A stretch of DNA of 64,000 nucleotides from Cercospora beticola (GCF_033473495.1 NC_088942.1:372001-436000); one strand, 5' to 3'; shown: positions 9,636 to 21,976, counted from the first letter of the stretch. Notes: generated by a model not told the origin, from the letters alone. Made by a program: numbers and translations.

Positions 9636-12600
9636 ATGTCGCGAACATACAACCCTCTCTTCAAACGAGCATTCGACGACGGGCAAGGCCGTCGCAGCCC
9701 CGACCGTCCTCGCTTCAGTCCTCTGTCCTCGCCCAGGAAGTCGCCCGTCAAGCTCACGGCATTGGAGCCCAGCTACAACTACCCAGCGCTGAACAACCAT
9801 GTCGATTACCATGTGCGCCCGGAGGCGCAGTACACGGCTACACCGCAGCAGAGGCAGCGCAGTGATAGCTATAGGAGTGGTCACCACAGGACACCCTCGA
9901 CCATAGACACACTCGCCGAGGCGGCATTGGCGCTTAGCCCGGCGCATAACACCACCACGCAAGCAAGTCCGGCATGGAATGGCTTCAGATACCCTCCCTT
10001 GCCACGACCTCGTAACAGCACGAACGAGCCACCCCACAAGCGAGCACGTTCCGAGGTGTTTCCCTCTCCGCTGGTCGGACAGTACGCCTCGAGGCCAGCC
10101 ACGAGCTACGAGCAAGGCAACACCCGATCGCGAGAGGCACCGCAATATTCGCCAGGAGCAGATACATATGAAAGCCGGGTGGAAGAAGCTGCGCTTCTAT
10201 TGAACTTCCGTACAGGTGGCTGGCCCACCCACAATGCCCGCCCTGCACCACAGCCAACAACAGCAGCGCACACTACGACTGGATTTAGACCTCATGCGAA
10301 TAGCTTTCCGCAGGACCCTCAGCATAGTCGTCCCGTCGATCTCGCCGCACAGGCTCCCTTACTACCGCCCTTCAATCCTCAGAATGGCAATGTGCCTCGA
10401 CCGACGCTTCCTTTTCCCCAGCAGACCATTGAGGATCCTGCAGCAGCCTCTGCATATGCCCGACCGCCTGTCCAACTCGATAATACATTTCAGCATACCC
10501 AGCGGCAACCTCAGACCGATGTCGGAATGCCCGACGCGCCCCCTCGCCCTCGCTCACCTCGAGCACATGATTCCTCACGCGCTGTGAGCACCGACGTCAC
10601 AATGAGCGAAACATCGGAGAACACAGCGAAAGCGAAGCGAACTGTTGCTAAGAATAAATCGCGGTCTGCAACCTCACGAAAGAGCATGAATGAGAAAGCA
10701 GCGTCAAAGAGGGCGGCGTCGCGAAAGAAGACCCCGGACGCATCTAAAGCGGCGAAAGCTGCGGCGCAACTTCCGGGAGCAGATTGGGAAGTGAAGTCAG
10801 ACAGGAACCGCAGGAAGAGCTTCAATGGTGCCGAGCAAGCGCAGTCTAGCGACCCGCAATTGCAGCGCGGTCAGTCCGTTCCACCTGAGGTTCCCATGTT
10901 GGTTCGCCAAATACCGGTCACCAAAGAACCAAGTAGATCGAAAAGATCCAAAGAAGTCACGTCCGAAACAGTCTGTGCCGGCTGTGAGATTGCCAGAGAG
11001 ACCAGCAAAGCCAATCCAGAGTTGGACGAGTGGGTGTGCTGCAACGGGTGCAAGAAGTGGTATCACTTGGATTGCGCTGGGTTCTCCAAGGCCTCGGAAG
11101 TACGTGATGTCGACAAATTCTTCTGCAAGCCTTGTGAGCCCGTGCATGGTAAGACTACTTACGTACGCAAGAGCACGCGCGCGCATGCCTCTGTCGACTA
11201 CGCCGAGCTCCAGCGAGGCGTGTTGAAGACCAGCGAGGAGAGTATGGAGCATCACTACGTGCAACCTATCAAAGATGGCACATTCCAATTCGATCCTGAG
11301 AACTTCCCACGTATGCGACCAGAGCTCGTGACGCGAGAATTCTTCGAGAAGAGCAATACGTTCACCGAACCAATTTGCATACCAGCAGAGTGGAATCCTC
11401 GGCCGTGGTTGCGGAAGCGGCAGCAACGGAAAGGTAGCGATGATACCGCGGTAGCTGATGCGGACAACACTGAAGAAATGGCGACTGACGACTACGAATA
11501 TGATGCTGTTCCTGACGACGGGCAAGACAAGCTGGATATGGTCATGCCGGAGGATCTGACAGTGCGACAAGTCTGCAATCTGGCAGGCCCGGACACCCCA
11601 CTAGATGTCATTGATGTGAAAACGCAGAACTCAGGCGCGAAGTGGACGCTCAGCCGCTGGGCAGACTACTACGAAGAGACAGGCGACGACAAACCCATTC
11701 GCAACGTTATCTCTCTGGAAGTATCTCAGACTAAGCTCGGCCGTCTGCTCCGTCGACCGAAGGTCGTACGCGACATCGATCTGCAGGACGAAGTCTGGCC
11801 GCAAGAAGAAAAGGACAAAGGCAAGTGGCCTAAAGTCCAATTCTATTGCCTCATGTCTGCGGCGGACAGCTACACAGACTTTCACATCGACTTTGGTGGC
11901 AGCAGTGTCTACTATCACATCTTGAAGGGCAAGAAGACATTCTTTTTCATCCCTCCGAAACCGAAGCACCTAAAAGCCTATGAAGAGTGGAACGACAGCC
12001 CTCAACAGAATTATACATTCTTACCCAGCATCACGGGCGAGTGCTACAGAGTCGACCTCAACGAAGGTGACACCATGCTCATTCCCTCCGGCTGGATCCA
12101 TGCAGTCTGGACACCCGCCACAAGTCTTGTCATCGGCGGAAACTTCCTGACCAGAATGTCGTTCAAGAATCAATTCCGAGTCGTGGAAATCGAGAAAGCC
12201 AACGAAACGCCCATGAAATTCCGATATCCATTCTTCCAAAAGATCATGTGGTACACTGCTATCAAATACATGAGGGACGATCCAATGCCAGACACTGTCG
12301 CTCAAGCTTTCCATCAAGGATACAGATACGACAGGCAGACGCCTGTCTGGGCTGACTACGATGGAGATCTTGCTGCGATCGACGGTCGTCCAGGAGCCAA
12401 AAATGCCCGCTACTACAGCCAGGCTGAAATCGAAGGTCTGCCAGAGCTGGTGACCTTCATTTTCCACACCGTGATGCTGGTGATGGGTCGCGTCGAAGGC
12501 ATTTCGCAAGACCGCATGAAGCGCGTCAACGCGTCGATCCCAAAAGGGCATGGCGAGCCGCTCGAGGTTGCCAAGAAATTTGCCCTGTGGGTCGCGTGGA

Positions 12601-14461
12601 AGCGCGGAAACGAGGATCCTCCCGCATGGGCACATCCTGATGCTGTCCTTCCAAACAGCAAAGAAGAAGGGCCTCCGAAGAAGTTGTCGGCGCGTGCGCT
12701 GAAAGAAATGGAGCGTAAAGAAGCCATCGTTGCGTGGAGAGTGGCGCCGGACCGTCAAAGTGCAAGGGTCAAAAACGCCACGGCTGCCGCTAGCATTTCG
12801 ACTGCACCCGGCGCTAGCGTGGCAACGGCAACTCCTGATCGCGCGACAAGTTTTGCTCCATCACCATCATCGACTCAACACCCGAAAGGCACCGAGCCGC
12901 ATCAAACAATGGCCGTCCAGGCGCCACAGATGGCGGCGCCGATGGCATTGATGATGAATGGGATACCAGGCCAGTATCTCAGCACGCCGAAAACTTCTGT
13001 TCTGGGGCCCAAGCGCGTGGCATGCGACACATGCCGGAAGCGCAGAATCAGATGCAAGCATAAGGACCTGGTTCTGCAGGCGACTCCAGAAAATCTAAAC
13101 GGCTTTCACAACCACATCAATGGTTTCACTGGTCAGGACACCAACCAAGAAAGTGTCGCAGTAACGCCACCCAAGACTAATCATCACTTTGCAGCAGATG
13201 CCCTCAATGGATCACTCACGAACGGAGCCAATGGCTTGGGGCCACTTCCTGGGACGAATGCATATCTCAACAACAGTATCCCGATGACTATCAATGGAAT
13301 TTCCATCTTCGGTGATGCTGGCAAGCGCGGCAGGACGAAGGCTTGTTTCGAGTGCAGAAAGTCAAAGGTAATTTCCAATGCCATTCTATAATCTATACAA
13401 GCTGATCAGTTGTCTAGCGACGCTGCGTGCACGATGAAAATGGCAACGTCGATCCCGTCAAGGCGGCAGAAACTCCAGTGCCTCGAGGATCTGTGGCCAG
13501 CAAGAAGCACTCCGTTGATGGCGACGGCACTCCAGCACAGATCAAGAAGAAGCCAAAAGCGAGCAGTCCGAGCAACCCGATTCCGCTTGCGCCCGCCATC
13601 TCCCAGCAGACTAACGCAAGCCATTCATCGCCGCAGCCCGATTTTCACCAGTCTATCGAGAACGGATCAGCTTACCCTTCACATTCGTATCATTCCACAC
13701 CAATGAATTCCGGATCACCATCGCAGCACTCGCATGCATCGCACGAACACCACCACACTAGCCAAACGCCTCTGGATCCTCATCTCTACGCCTATCCCGA
13801 GCCCGAAGCCAATGACCACGACCAGTTTGCAGCCAACGCTTTTCCGTACTCGCAAGCCGAGCGACCGCCACTGTATCAATTGCCTTCATTGGAGCAGATT
13901 GCCAACGAAGTTCTTGATATGAATGGAGACTACTGCCCCACAGAGAATGTGCACGTTTACAAGCCCGAGGATATCGGTGCCTCCTCGTCGTCGAAGCAAG
14001 ATGAGGCCGCCGATTCCGCCATCTCGATACCAGGAAGCGAAGCATCGGATGTCAAGCCAGTGCCGAACGAAGAAACCGAGTCAACCACTGTTCAGCCAAC
14101 TATCGAGTCGATCGCAACGACGAACGATCGACTGACGACACCAGTACCAGCCGCATCACCCGCCTTGCAGAAGACTGCTGTCAGCGATCTGCCTCTCTAC
14201 CGCCCACCGGCTCCAATGTCAGCATCTCCCGGGCAGACCCGTCGCCCGCTTGCCAATGGACTTGCATCCTCGCCGGCGAAGCGAAAGCGGGACTCCATGT
14301 CTGAAGCAGCCAACCAGATGAGTCCCAAGCGAGCGAGAATTGGCGCCACCCTCGAAGAAAGCCAGCAACAGTCCGTCATGGACGATGATGCTGAGCTCGC
14401 GAGGGTCTTGCAAGCCGAGAACAATGGCCTGCGGCGACGCACCAGCATCGTGAGCAGGTGA
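9636..14461 (+). CDS. JmjC/PHD histone lysine demethylase (JHD1/KDM2-like) with Cys clusters
   Basis: Two exons, 9636-13367 and 13418-14461 (donor GTAATT, branch CTGAT, acceptor TCTAG), 1591 residues. Order: disordered S/P/Q-rich N-terminus with basic patches; PHD finger at about 446-502 (CAGCEIA, WVCCNGCKKWYHLDC, FFCKPCEP); JmjC domain with Fe(II) ligands His750, Asp752 (HIDFGG) and His822 (GWIHAVW), and the fold hallmark GKKTFFFIPP; then two short Cys motifs, C-x2-C-x6-C, at 1130-1140 (CDTCRKRRIRC) and 1237-1247 (CFECRKSKRRC); then a disordered tail. JHD1-type enzymes remove methyl groups from histone H3 lysines, classically H3K36, using 2-oxoglutarate. All metal ligands are present, so activity is expected. 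The intron falls inside the second Cys motif. Confidence 0.9.
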
Positions 14462-15119
14462 TTGTGCGTGCATACTTGTGTGTTTTGAAATCGTTTTTGT
14501 TCGCGAGAATAAGCGATAGAAGGTTGATCCCCACTCTGGTACTCTTTGCTTCCTTGTAAAATACGGTCTTTTTTCTCTCTCCGAGAGGGTAATGGGTTCT
14601 GGTGATGAAAATGTGTGATAGAGAATGGTGGTGATGGTGGTAGTGGAGGAGGGCGTGCGTCTGTCTCTGCGAGCTGGTTAATCGCTTAGCTCGCTGTGAG
14701 ACGCTGAAGGGAGGAAGGGAAGATGAAACGAAGGCCTCAATTGTGGGCATCGGATGTACAGTACGTTTAACACAACAAACAGTCGTATATGAATGGTATG
14801 AGAAACCATGATGTGAAAGCAAGTATTCACTGCGTTTGACTATTATTTTGTGATGTGGGAACCAAGATTTCGCAGGACAATGGGGTGACGTTGAGATGTT
14901 GCTTTCTTTATGCTTGGATACTTTTTGCGTGGTGCGTTACTGGCTCAATCGAGATTGCTTGTTCGGACGTCTCGTCACCATCAGCCTCCGACTTCCTTCT
15001 GATGCAAAAGCATTCGCTGAGCGACCCTGAGCTGATAAGTGAAGTTCTCCTACGTGAAAGAAACGTGGAAGTGAGATTTCTGAGTTGACGTGCTTCTTGC
15101 ATTCGTCTGTTTAGAAGGT
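14462..15119. other. Convergent intergenic region
   Basis: The 658 bases lie between the stops of the JmjC gene and ALG1. I see no gene; a GGTGGTGATGGTGG-type stretch near 14624 is low complexity. Confidence 0.45.
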
Positions 15120-16712
15120 CTATGAATCTCGGAGCCCGAACAATTTCCCAGCAACTGGCATCCATTCGTCATTCCACCTTCGCTTGGTCTCCTGCATAGC
15201 GCCTTCTTTTAGTCTTTTAAGCTCTGATCCATCTCCTCCGAATAACCTTTCCAGAGTCTCCGCAAGTTCTTCAGAGCTCTTGAACCCCGTACCATTCTTG
15301 CCTTCTTTCACGAGCTCTGGCCACGCCTCGAAATCGCTCCAGCCAGCAACAGGTAGCCCCGCACCGAACATGTCTACGACTTTCATCGGGAGATCTACGC
15401 CACTGGATGAGGTGTGTAGAGAGAGTCCGAGGTCTGCAGATCCGAGCAACGATGCATAGTCTTCAGCTGCGAGCCAGGCAGATGTGACAGCAACGTGCTC
15501 CAATTTCTTTTGGCGTGTCAATTTCACGACTTGGTTTAGATAGTGATCTCGTTGTGGACCTTTGCCTGTGATGACGGCGATGATGTTGGGTAGAGAGTCG
15601 TCGAGGTCTTTTGCGTTGGAGTACCGCACGAGAGCATCAAGTAGAACAGAGAAGTCCTCATCTGGTGTCCAGGATGTGGAAGAGACTAGCAAACGACAGT
15701 TCCCACCTAGAATATCTTCGACATTTCCTGTCGTTGCTGGCAGAGCTTTGAGTAGCTCAATTCTCTGCTCCTGGTCAAGTGGTTGATAAATTTCTGCGGG
15801 TCTGTCGTGCAGTGTCAAAGCATTCTGAATCCCCCATTTCTCCTTCAGCACTCGGGCCATAGCATTTGTAACGCAGAAATGGCTATGAACTCCGTATCTC
15901 GAAAAGAAGCCTTCATACCATTCCGAGATTCTGACAAGAGAATGTGTTGGTCCTAATCGCAATGCGAGTATCGAGTAGCCGAAATTATGCCAATCAATCA
16001 CCAGTCGTGTATTGCGTAGGAAAGTGACGAGTCTTGCGACAGCCAATGTTGGGATTGAAGGCGGATTTTGAATGAGCATCCACTTCGCAGCGCGCGTCCT
16101 GTATGCAAGCGCATAGTAGAGACTCCATACCTGCCAGAGCACTTTGAAGGGCGCAGACAAGAGGAACAGAATGCGATTGTCGAATTGTAATGCTCGCGGC
16201 CAAGCTGCAATCGGGACGATCTTGATCAGCCTGCTTTGCAAGATATCAGGATGCATCTCTGAGCCCGTGTAGCCGATGAGGTCTACTGTGCCGCCATGAG
16301 ATGCAATGCTCAGTGCATGATATTGCATGCGAGGACTGCGGCCTATGTCGCCAAGGACCACGATTTGCACGCTGGCATCAATTTTTAGCCTGTCGGCGGG
16401 ATCTTTGTGCTTGGCGAAGAAGGCATATCCGGATTTGGTGGCATTCTCCTTGTGTTCTTCGGTGAAGTCTTCTTCATTTACGTAGCCTGGGTCGAAGTTG
16501 GAGTAGGCTATGGGGAGAGTGAAAAGTAGGAGGCCGCTGAGGGCGGATGATAGAATAGCTCCATAAACGAAGACTTGCCAGAGCACTTCTGACCAGGTCA
16601 TTGTCGATGGGGATGCTGCTGTAGGCGAGATAACCCGCCCTTTCAGGCTGTATGGCGCACTCTCGCCAATTCCAGTGCTCGTGGATCGTGATGGACCTTT
16701 ATCTTTCTTCAC
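15120..16712 (-). CDS. ALG1: Beta-1,4-mannosyltransferase Alg1
   Basis: Single exon, 530 residues. Alg1 adds the first mannose to GlcNAc2-PP-dolichol on the cytosolic face of the ER. One N-terminal membrane anchor is visible (VFVYGAILSSALSGLLLFTL), then a GT-B glycosyltransferase: the N-domain hallmark VVLGDIGRSPRMQYHA, the acceptor region VIDWHNFGYSILALRLG, and the C-domain signature GLSLHTSSSGVDLPMKVVDM followed by GLPVAGW. These are strongly conserved in Alg1. The frame also has an ATG just before the membrane anchor (MTWSEVLWQ) as an alternative start; the first ATG at 16712 is used here. Divergent to MSC2. Confidence 0.94.
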   Translation of the reverse strand: MKKDKGPSRSTSTGIGESAPYSLKGRVISPTAASPSTMTWSEVLWQVFVYGAILSSALSGLLLFTLPIAYSNFDPGYVNEEDFTEEHKENATKSGYAFFAKHKDPADRLKIDASVQIVVLGDIGRSPRMQYHALSIASHGGTVDLIGYTGSEMHPDILQSRLIKIVPIAAWPRALQFDNRILFLLSAPFKVLWQVWSLYYALAYRTRAAKWMLIQNPPSIPTLAVARLVTFLRNTRLVIDWHNFGYSILALRLGPTHSLVRISEWYEGFFSRYGVHSHFCVTNAMARVLKEKWGIQNALTLHDRPAEIYQPLDQEQRIELLKALPATTGNVEDILGGNCRLLVSSTSWTPDEDFSVLLDALVRYSNAKDLDDSLPNIIAVITGKGPQRDHYLNQVVKLTRQKKLEHVAVTSAWLAAEDYASLLGSADLGLSLHTSSSGVDLPMKVVDMFGAGLPVAGWSDFEAWPELVKEGKNGTGFKSSEELAETLERLFGGDGSELKRLKEGAMQETKRRWNDEWMPVAGKLFGLRDS

Positions 16713-17018
16713 GCTGTAGTATACCGTAGTTACGAGGGTCGGGCACTAAATTATGCAGGGATTTGCGCCACCACGATGGTCTGCACAACATGTGCTGGTG
16801 CGTTTCAGGGGCAGGTTGAGTTTGGACTCGAATGAGGAAGGTCATAGCATACGGCACGCTTCGTCTCGGTCCAAATAGCGCCTCTGACGGGGCCACGACT
16901 CCCGTCTGCACATCGTCACCGCACTCGCGGCCGCAGAGAGGGCGACAGCGTCAAATCCCGATGAAGAAGCAAGCAGCATTGCACGACTTCGTACTCGACC
17001 GCAGCGGAGCTTCCGGCC
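16713..17018. promoter_or_regulatory. Divergent promoter between ALG1 and MSC2
   Basis: The 306 bases separate two divergent starts; both promoters must lie here. Confidence 0.45.
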
Positions 17019-20000
17019 ATGGCAAGCTACACCTTTCCACCCCGGCTCGCGGAAGCCTCGACGACCCACGGCGATAACAGCAACAGCCCGCCGCAGCGCC
17101 TGCCCAATGGCTCGACACACCACGCAAGGGCGAGTTCAATGCACTTGTCCCCGCCGCAGCGGCCGGCAGAGGCGACGAGCGTGTACATGAATGGCAACGG
17201 CAGCTACGCGCACCTCAAATCGGCCAGCACGACCACGCTGTACACCCATGCCGAACGCTCAAACGAAGCTACGCCGCAAGCTTCGCCTGTCGACGAAAGC
17301 AGACGCCTGTCACCCCAGATCTCCGACATTCTGGCTCAGCAGCACAACCACCACCCGTTCGCTCCATTTGGCCACGATACACATTCCAACCACGACCACC
17401 ACTCGCTCCACCCCGCGCACGCCCACTCCCACAGCGAGCCGCTGTCGCCCATGAAAAGGCCAACGAGGCCACGCGGCGAATCCGATCTGGGCAGACCTGC
17501 AGGCTCCCTCCACCCACAACTGCAAAAGGCATCGCCGTCATGGTTCTCGCTGCCAGAGGCTCTGACGAGCTTGCTGATACCCTTGCCGTACATGCTGGCG
17601 TCAGCAGCATATCATCCGGCTGGCTTTGTCGAAGATGGACTACCTCCGCTCTCCGCATACGAAAGACTACAAAAGTCAGTACTCGAGGACGGTGCTGCGG
17701 GACATAAGGAGCTACTGGTGAGGAGAGGCTGCGGGTTCGTGGAAGCATGTACGCTTACGAGTGGAACATTGCTATTGTTGGGCGTAGCAGCCAAGATAAG
17801 AGGTTCAGATCGAGTCCTGGACAGGCGGAAAGAGAAGGCAGAGGCAGCTTCGACGGAGGGACTCGTTACACCTGCATCGGCTCAGCGCATCCTGCGTCGA
17901 AGCTTAGCGATTGGTCTTCCTTTCTATGCGTCCATGCAAATCGGAGGCATGCGGACAGGCATCGCGCTGTTGATGACTGTGGCTTCTGGACTGACCAGTA
18001 CGGACATGCTGCACAGGCCGACCTGGATCGATTGGCAACAAATTCTCAAGATGCGGAAAGCGTCGATAGCTGTCCTTCTTCTGGGCCTATTGTTGGATCT
18101 CAGCGGTGTCACTTTCAAGGCTGCACCCTCTGACATATTGCTTGGATACTTCGCATTGGCGTGCTCTATCTTCTTCATCCCGCCCCCTCTACCCTCTGCA
18201 GGCATATCCGCTTTCTCCTCGCAGCCAGCGAGCGCTGTCACGCCAACAACCCCACTGACCGGGCGGTCCTGGTCTTATACTGTTTCCTCTTCTATTGTAT
18301 CATCTACAAACGAGATCAACTTGACAATCGCAGCGGGCGTGATCATGTCGATATTGACATTGCTTAGCTCGGGACTCCTTGCAGCATCGCCTTCGACAAC
18401 TCCACTCGCGATCGTCTTTACCACGCTGTCTATCGCCTCCTCGGTAGTAGCAGTACTCGCAGGACGCCCTTCAGCACTTCGAACCCCGCGCATGGCAGGG
18501 CTTGGTATCAGCTGTTTCACTTTTGCGCTCTTCGCATTTCTTTTCTCACCTTCCCTCTGGCCAGGGACAATTTTGAATGGCGGTCTTTCAGCGCTTTCAT
18601 ATTTCAGCGTTTTGTACGATACGCAGCTGAGCACGGCTCATCAGCATCATCACGACCACGCTCACGATCATGCACATAAAACGCAAACGCATAACCAGAC
18701 CGGGCAACCCGCATCTGGTCTCACGAAATATTTGTTACGAAATTGCGAGCCGGGCTCGCTGATGCACGGCATTTTGAGCGAGAAGGATTCACGCCGAATA
18801 GCGTATTTTACATGGTAAGTGCAGTCCAGCCTCCTTCTAATACGCCCGCTCTAACACAATTCCAGCCTCAATTTCGGCTTCATGATCGTGCAAGGGATCT
18901 ATGGATACCTCAGTGGGTCACTTGGCTTGCTCAGTGACACTGTCCACATGTTCTTCGACTGCCTAGGCCTTGTGGTCGGTTTGGGTGCTGCAGTGGCTTC
19001 CAAATGGCCGACGAGCCCGGAGCGACCTTACGGCTGGGGCAAGCTTAACACTCTCGCCGGCTTCGGTAACGGTATCTTTCTAATGCTGGTCAGTGTGGAG
19101 TTCATTTGGGAAGCTATGGAGGGTATTGTGGAAGGCAAAGAGCTGCGCCATGTCCAGGAACTTCTGGTCGTGAGCACGCTGGGTTTTTTGGTGAACATGG
19201 TGGGTCTCTTTGCATTCGGGCATGCGCATCACGGACACGACCATGGCGGTCACTCGCACGGACATTCCCACGGACATTCTCACGATCATTCGCACGGCCA
19301 TTCCCACGCTCAGTCGCACGACCACGGCCACTCACACGACCATTCGCACTCGCACGGACATTCACATCAGAATTCGGTACATAGCCACAAAGCGAACGAC
19401 TCCTCGGGCACCAACGGAGACATCTCCGGATACTGCGACCACAAGCACGAGAAGAAAGAGGCAGCTCACTCGCACGATCATGGCGACGATGAACATAACG
19501 AAAACATGCACGGCATTTTCCTACACGTCGCAGCTGACGCCGGAGGCTCTCTCGCCGTTATCCTCAGTACAGCAATGACACTCTGGAAACCTTGGTATCT
19601 CTGGGATCCCCTTGCGACAATCATCATCGCTATTCTGATCTTCGCCGCTGCCGTCCCACTCGTCATCAGCTCCGGTCAGAAACTCCTCCTTGTCATCCCT
19701 GATACCCTCGAATATGAAATCAAAAACACATTACAAGAACTCGGCGAAATTCGCGGCGTGGTTGGATACGCTGTTCCGAGATTTTGGATCGACGATCGGG
19801 ACGAGGATGGCGATGGAGGAGGACATCATCATGGCCATAGCCATAGTCACGCACATGGACATGATCATGGAGGTGGTGGAGGAGGATTGAAGAAGAAAAA
19901 GGTACAAGGTGTGATTCATGTCATTGCCAATCCGGCGGCGGATTTGGATGATGTGAGACATCGCGTTGATGAGTTTTTGAGGGAGAGGAGGATGGATGTT

Positions 20001-20093
20001 GTTATTCATGTGGAGAGGGAGGGTGAGGGGTCGTTGTGTTGGTGTGGTGGGGGTGCGGCGGGGACGGCGAGGAATAGTGGGAGTGGGTTCTGA
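17019..20093 (+). CDS. MSC2: ER zinc transporter Msc2 (cation diffusion facilitator)
   Basis: Two exons, 17019-18814 and 18866-20093 (GTAAGT, CTCTAAC, TTCCAG), 1007 residues. Msc2/ZnT5-type proteins move zinc into the ER and work with Zrg17/ZnT6. The N-terminal half has a disordered His-rich leader and many hydrophobic segments; exon 2 is the CDF core. Zinc-site residues are in place: His626 and Asp630 (TVHMFFD) in one helix, His819 and Asp823 (LHVAAD) in another. Between them lies a long His-rich loop of repeated GHSH/DHSH units (roughly residues 719-780), and a smaller HHHGHSHSHAHGHDHGG block follows near the C-terminus. Codon usage turns abruptly to T/G-ending at about 19750. Confidence 0.93.
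19220..19395 (+). repeat. His-codon simple repeat in the MSC2 loop
   Basis: About 170 bases of imperfect tandem CAC/CAT-TCx-CAC-GGx units encode the cytosolic His-rich loop. It is in frame throughout and likely length-variable between strains. Confidence 0.7.
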
Positions 20094-20707
20094 TGGGCTG
20101 ATTGGGTGTGTTTTGAGTATGGTGGGTGCGATTAGACGAGTTCGGAGGGGGAATGGTAAGAGGTCTGGAAAGGAGGACGTTTTGCATGAGTGGAATGGGG
20201 CGCGTGTTTCTGAGCGTTCAAAGCGTTGCATTGTTGTTTTTGCTATGCTGGGTCGAGTGGGAATGATATGTATCTGTGATGGAAGAAATCTGTACTTGTA
20301 TCAATCAGATATCTGTTCGTGTACGGAAACATGAAGATATAAGCATTGGATTTTGTTACGGGATTTGTGCAGGACTGGACCGTATCTAGACTGAAACTCT
20401 TCAAGGGTTCCATTCGACGGAATGCTTCCGTCGCGCAGCTCTCCTTCATCCCAAGTCTCGCGACAAGCAGATAGCAGGGTTTCGATTTTCTGTCGGTTCA
20501 ATTCTTGGTCATGCTTCAATCATGCCTCTCTCCTGTACTCATACAGTCGGAAAATGTCTCTCCCTCTACCACTGCTTCCTATGCAACAACCCCTAAACAA
20601 TTCGCTTTGACTCAAAGGGAATACTTCAACTCATCATTCATGAACCCTTGCTCTCCTGAGAATGCTTTCTTCCAGGATCATCTCAGTCGTAGGCATATGC
20701 GACATTC
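20094..20707. other. Convergent intergenic region
   Basis: The 614 bases lie between the stops of MSC2 and the NCS-1 gene. I see no gene. Confidence 0.4.
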
Positions 20708-21976
20708 TCATACCAATCCATCGTATAATGACAAAGCCGATACGATCGTTTCGTCTCGTTTACTTCCCTCCTGTGAGAGCAAATTAGTCAGTCAACCTGT
20801 ACTCACCCCAATTGCCCCAAAAAAGCGTCATCTGTACATACCTTGAATTCGGCCATATCCAAACTCCCATTCTCATCCTTATCCATCATCCTGAAAATCT
20901 TCTTCACCCTCTTCTCTGGCGTATCCTCATCCTCGGGCAACTTGACCATACTGCCGACCATTTTATATATCGCCTCGACAATGGCGAGCATTTCATCGTA
21001 GCTGATTTTGCCGTCGCCGTCGATATCGTATAATTGGAAGGCCCAGTCGAGTTTGTCTTCCATTTTGCCGCGCGAGGTGACGGAGAGGGCGCAGATGAAT
21101 TCTTTGAAGTCGATGCTGCCGGATTTGTCGGCGTCGAAGACGTTGAAGACGTAGTCGGCGAAGGAGGAAGGGTCGCCAAAGGGGAAGAATTGTTTGTAAA
21201 TTTTTTGGAATTCGGATTTGGTGAGCATGCCGGAGGGGCAGTCTTTTAGGAAGCCTGGTCACGGAGTCTCGTCAGTATGTGCGAAGGGGTATGGTTGGAT
21301 TGTATGGTATACCTTTATACCATTGTTGCAATTCCTTCTTGTCAAAATGTGTGGCTTTTTGTAGGTCGACAAGCTCTTGCTGCGACAGTTTACTCTGACT
21401 GGTTTTGTGATGAACGGTTAGCTTGTCGAGTTCCATTTCCAAATGCGACACGCCTGTGCTCTTGGTGATCTGGTGCTCGAGGTCCTTTATGCCGATCCTG
21501 AGGGCACACTCCTGTTTGGCCTTGAACTGAGGGTAGGTCTGCGAGACGTAGCGCGGGATATGGTATGGACGTGGTCGGGCATGGTGGCTCGTTGCTATAC
21601 TGCCTCTTCGCTCTTGCGACTGCGACGGTTCTTGTTCGGCGGTACTATCGGCTGACAGTGGTTCGTCTGGAACGATGTCGAAGACCGGGAGCTCAACCTT
21701 GGGAGTGTCGGCCATGGTGTTTGCGGTTCGAGGGTGGTATGTGCCTGTCGCACGACAGTTCGGTGGGTATGGCAGTTCCGGACCAAGTATCCAAGGCGAG
21801 CAGTTTTGTTCGCTGGCGGCGGAGCACGCGAACACAGCGCACAAGGAGCGAGCCGGGATGGCACTCCACTTGAGCATCGCCCATTCCAAGATTGATGCGC
21901 GGTTGTAACGTCATATCTTTGCACAGCCGGTGGCACGTGAAGGAAGTGGGCAGCGACCGACTCACCTCTTGCCCAT
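20708..21976 (-). CDS. NCS1: Neuronal calcium sensor 1 / frequenin
   Basis: Four exons on the minus strand: 21976-21966 (only 11 bases, MGKS), 21398-21313, 21254-20842, 20770-20708, giving exactly 190 residues, the canonical NCS-1 length. NCS-1/Frq1 activates phosphatidylinositol 4-kinase at the Golgi and plasma membrane; in fungi it affects calcium tolerance and growth. Gly2 after MGKS is the myristoylation site. EF-hands follow, with loops [26 protein letters not shown] and [13 protein letters not shown]; the first EF-hand ([13 protein letters not shown]) is degenerate as usual. The C-terminus is [20 protein letters not shown]. Intron 1 is 567 bases, about ten times the local norm, and contains a coding-like ORF (next entry). 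Confidence 0.95.
21399..21715 (-). other. Coding-like ORF inside NCS-1 intron 1, in frame with exon 2
   Basis: An ATG at 21715 in CACCATGG context opens a frame of 105 codons that reaches the exon 2 acceptor without a stop and continues in the exon 2 frame. The codon pattern is coding-like (GTC TTC GAC ATC, AAG GCC AAA CAG GAG). The predicted segment begins [19 protein letters not shown], is polar, and ends with a helix-like stretch. The most direct reading is an alternative first exon giving an NCS-1 isoform with about 105 extra residues and no myristoylated N-terminus; an unrelated nested gene is the other option. No family recognised. Confidence 0.5.

Noticed and set aside
9393..10145. 250-codon minus ORF opposite the JmjC gene
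   Set aside because: Antisense shadow of a well-supported coding exon; V/R/G-rich without structure.
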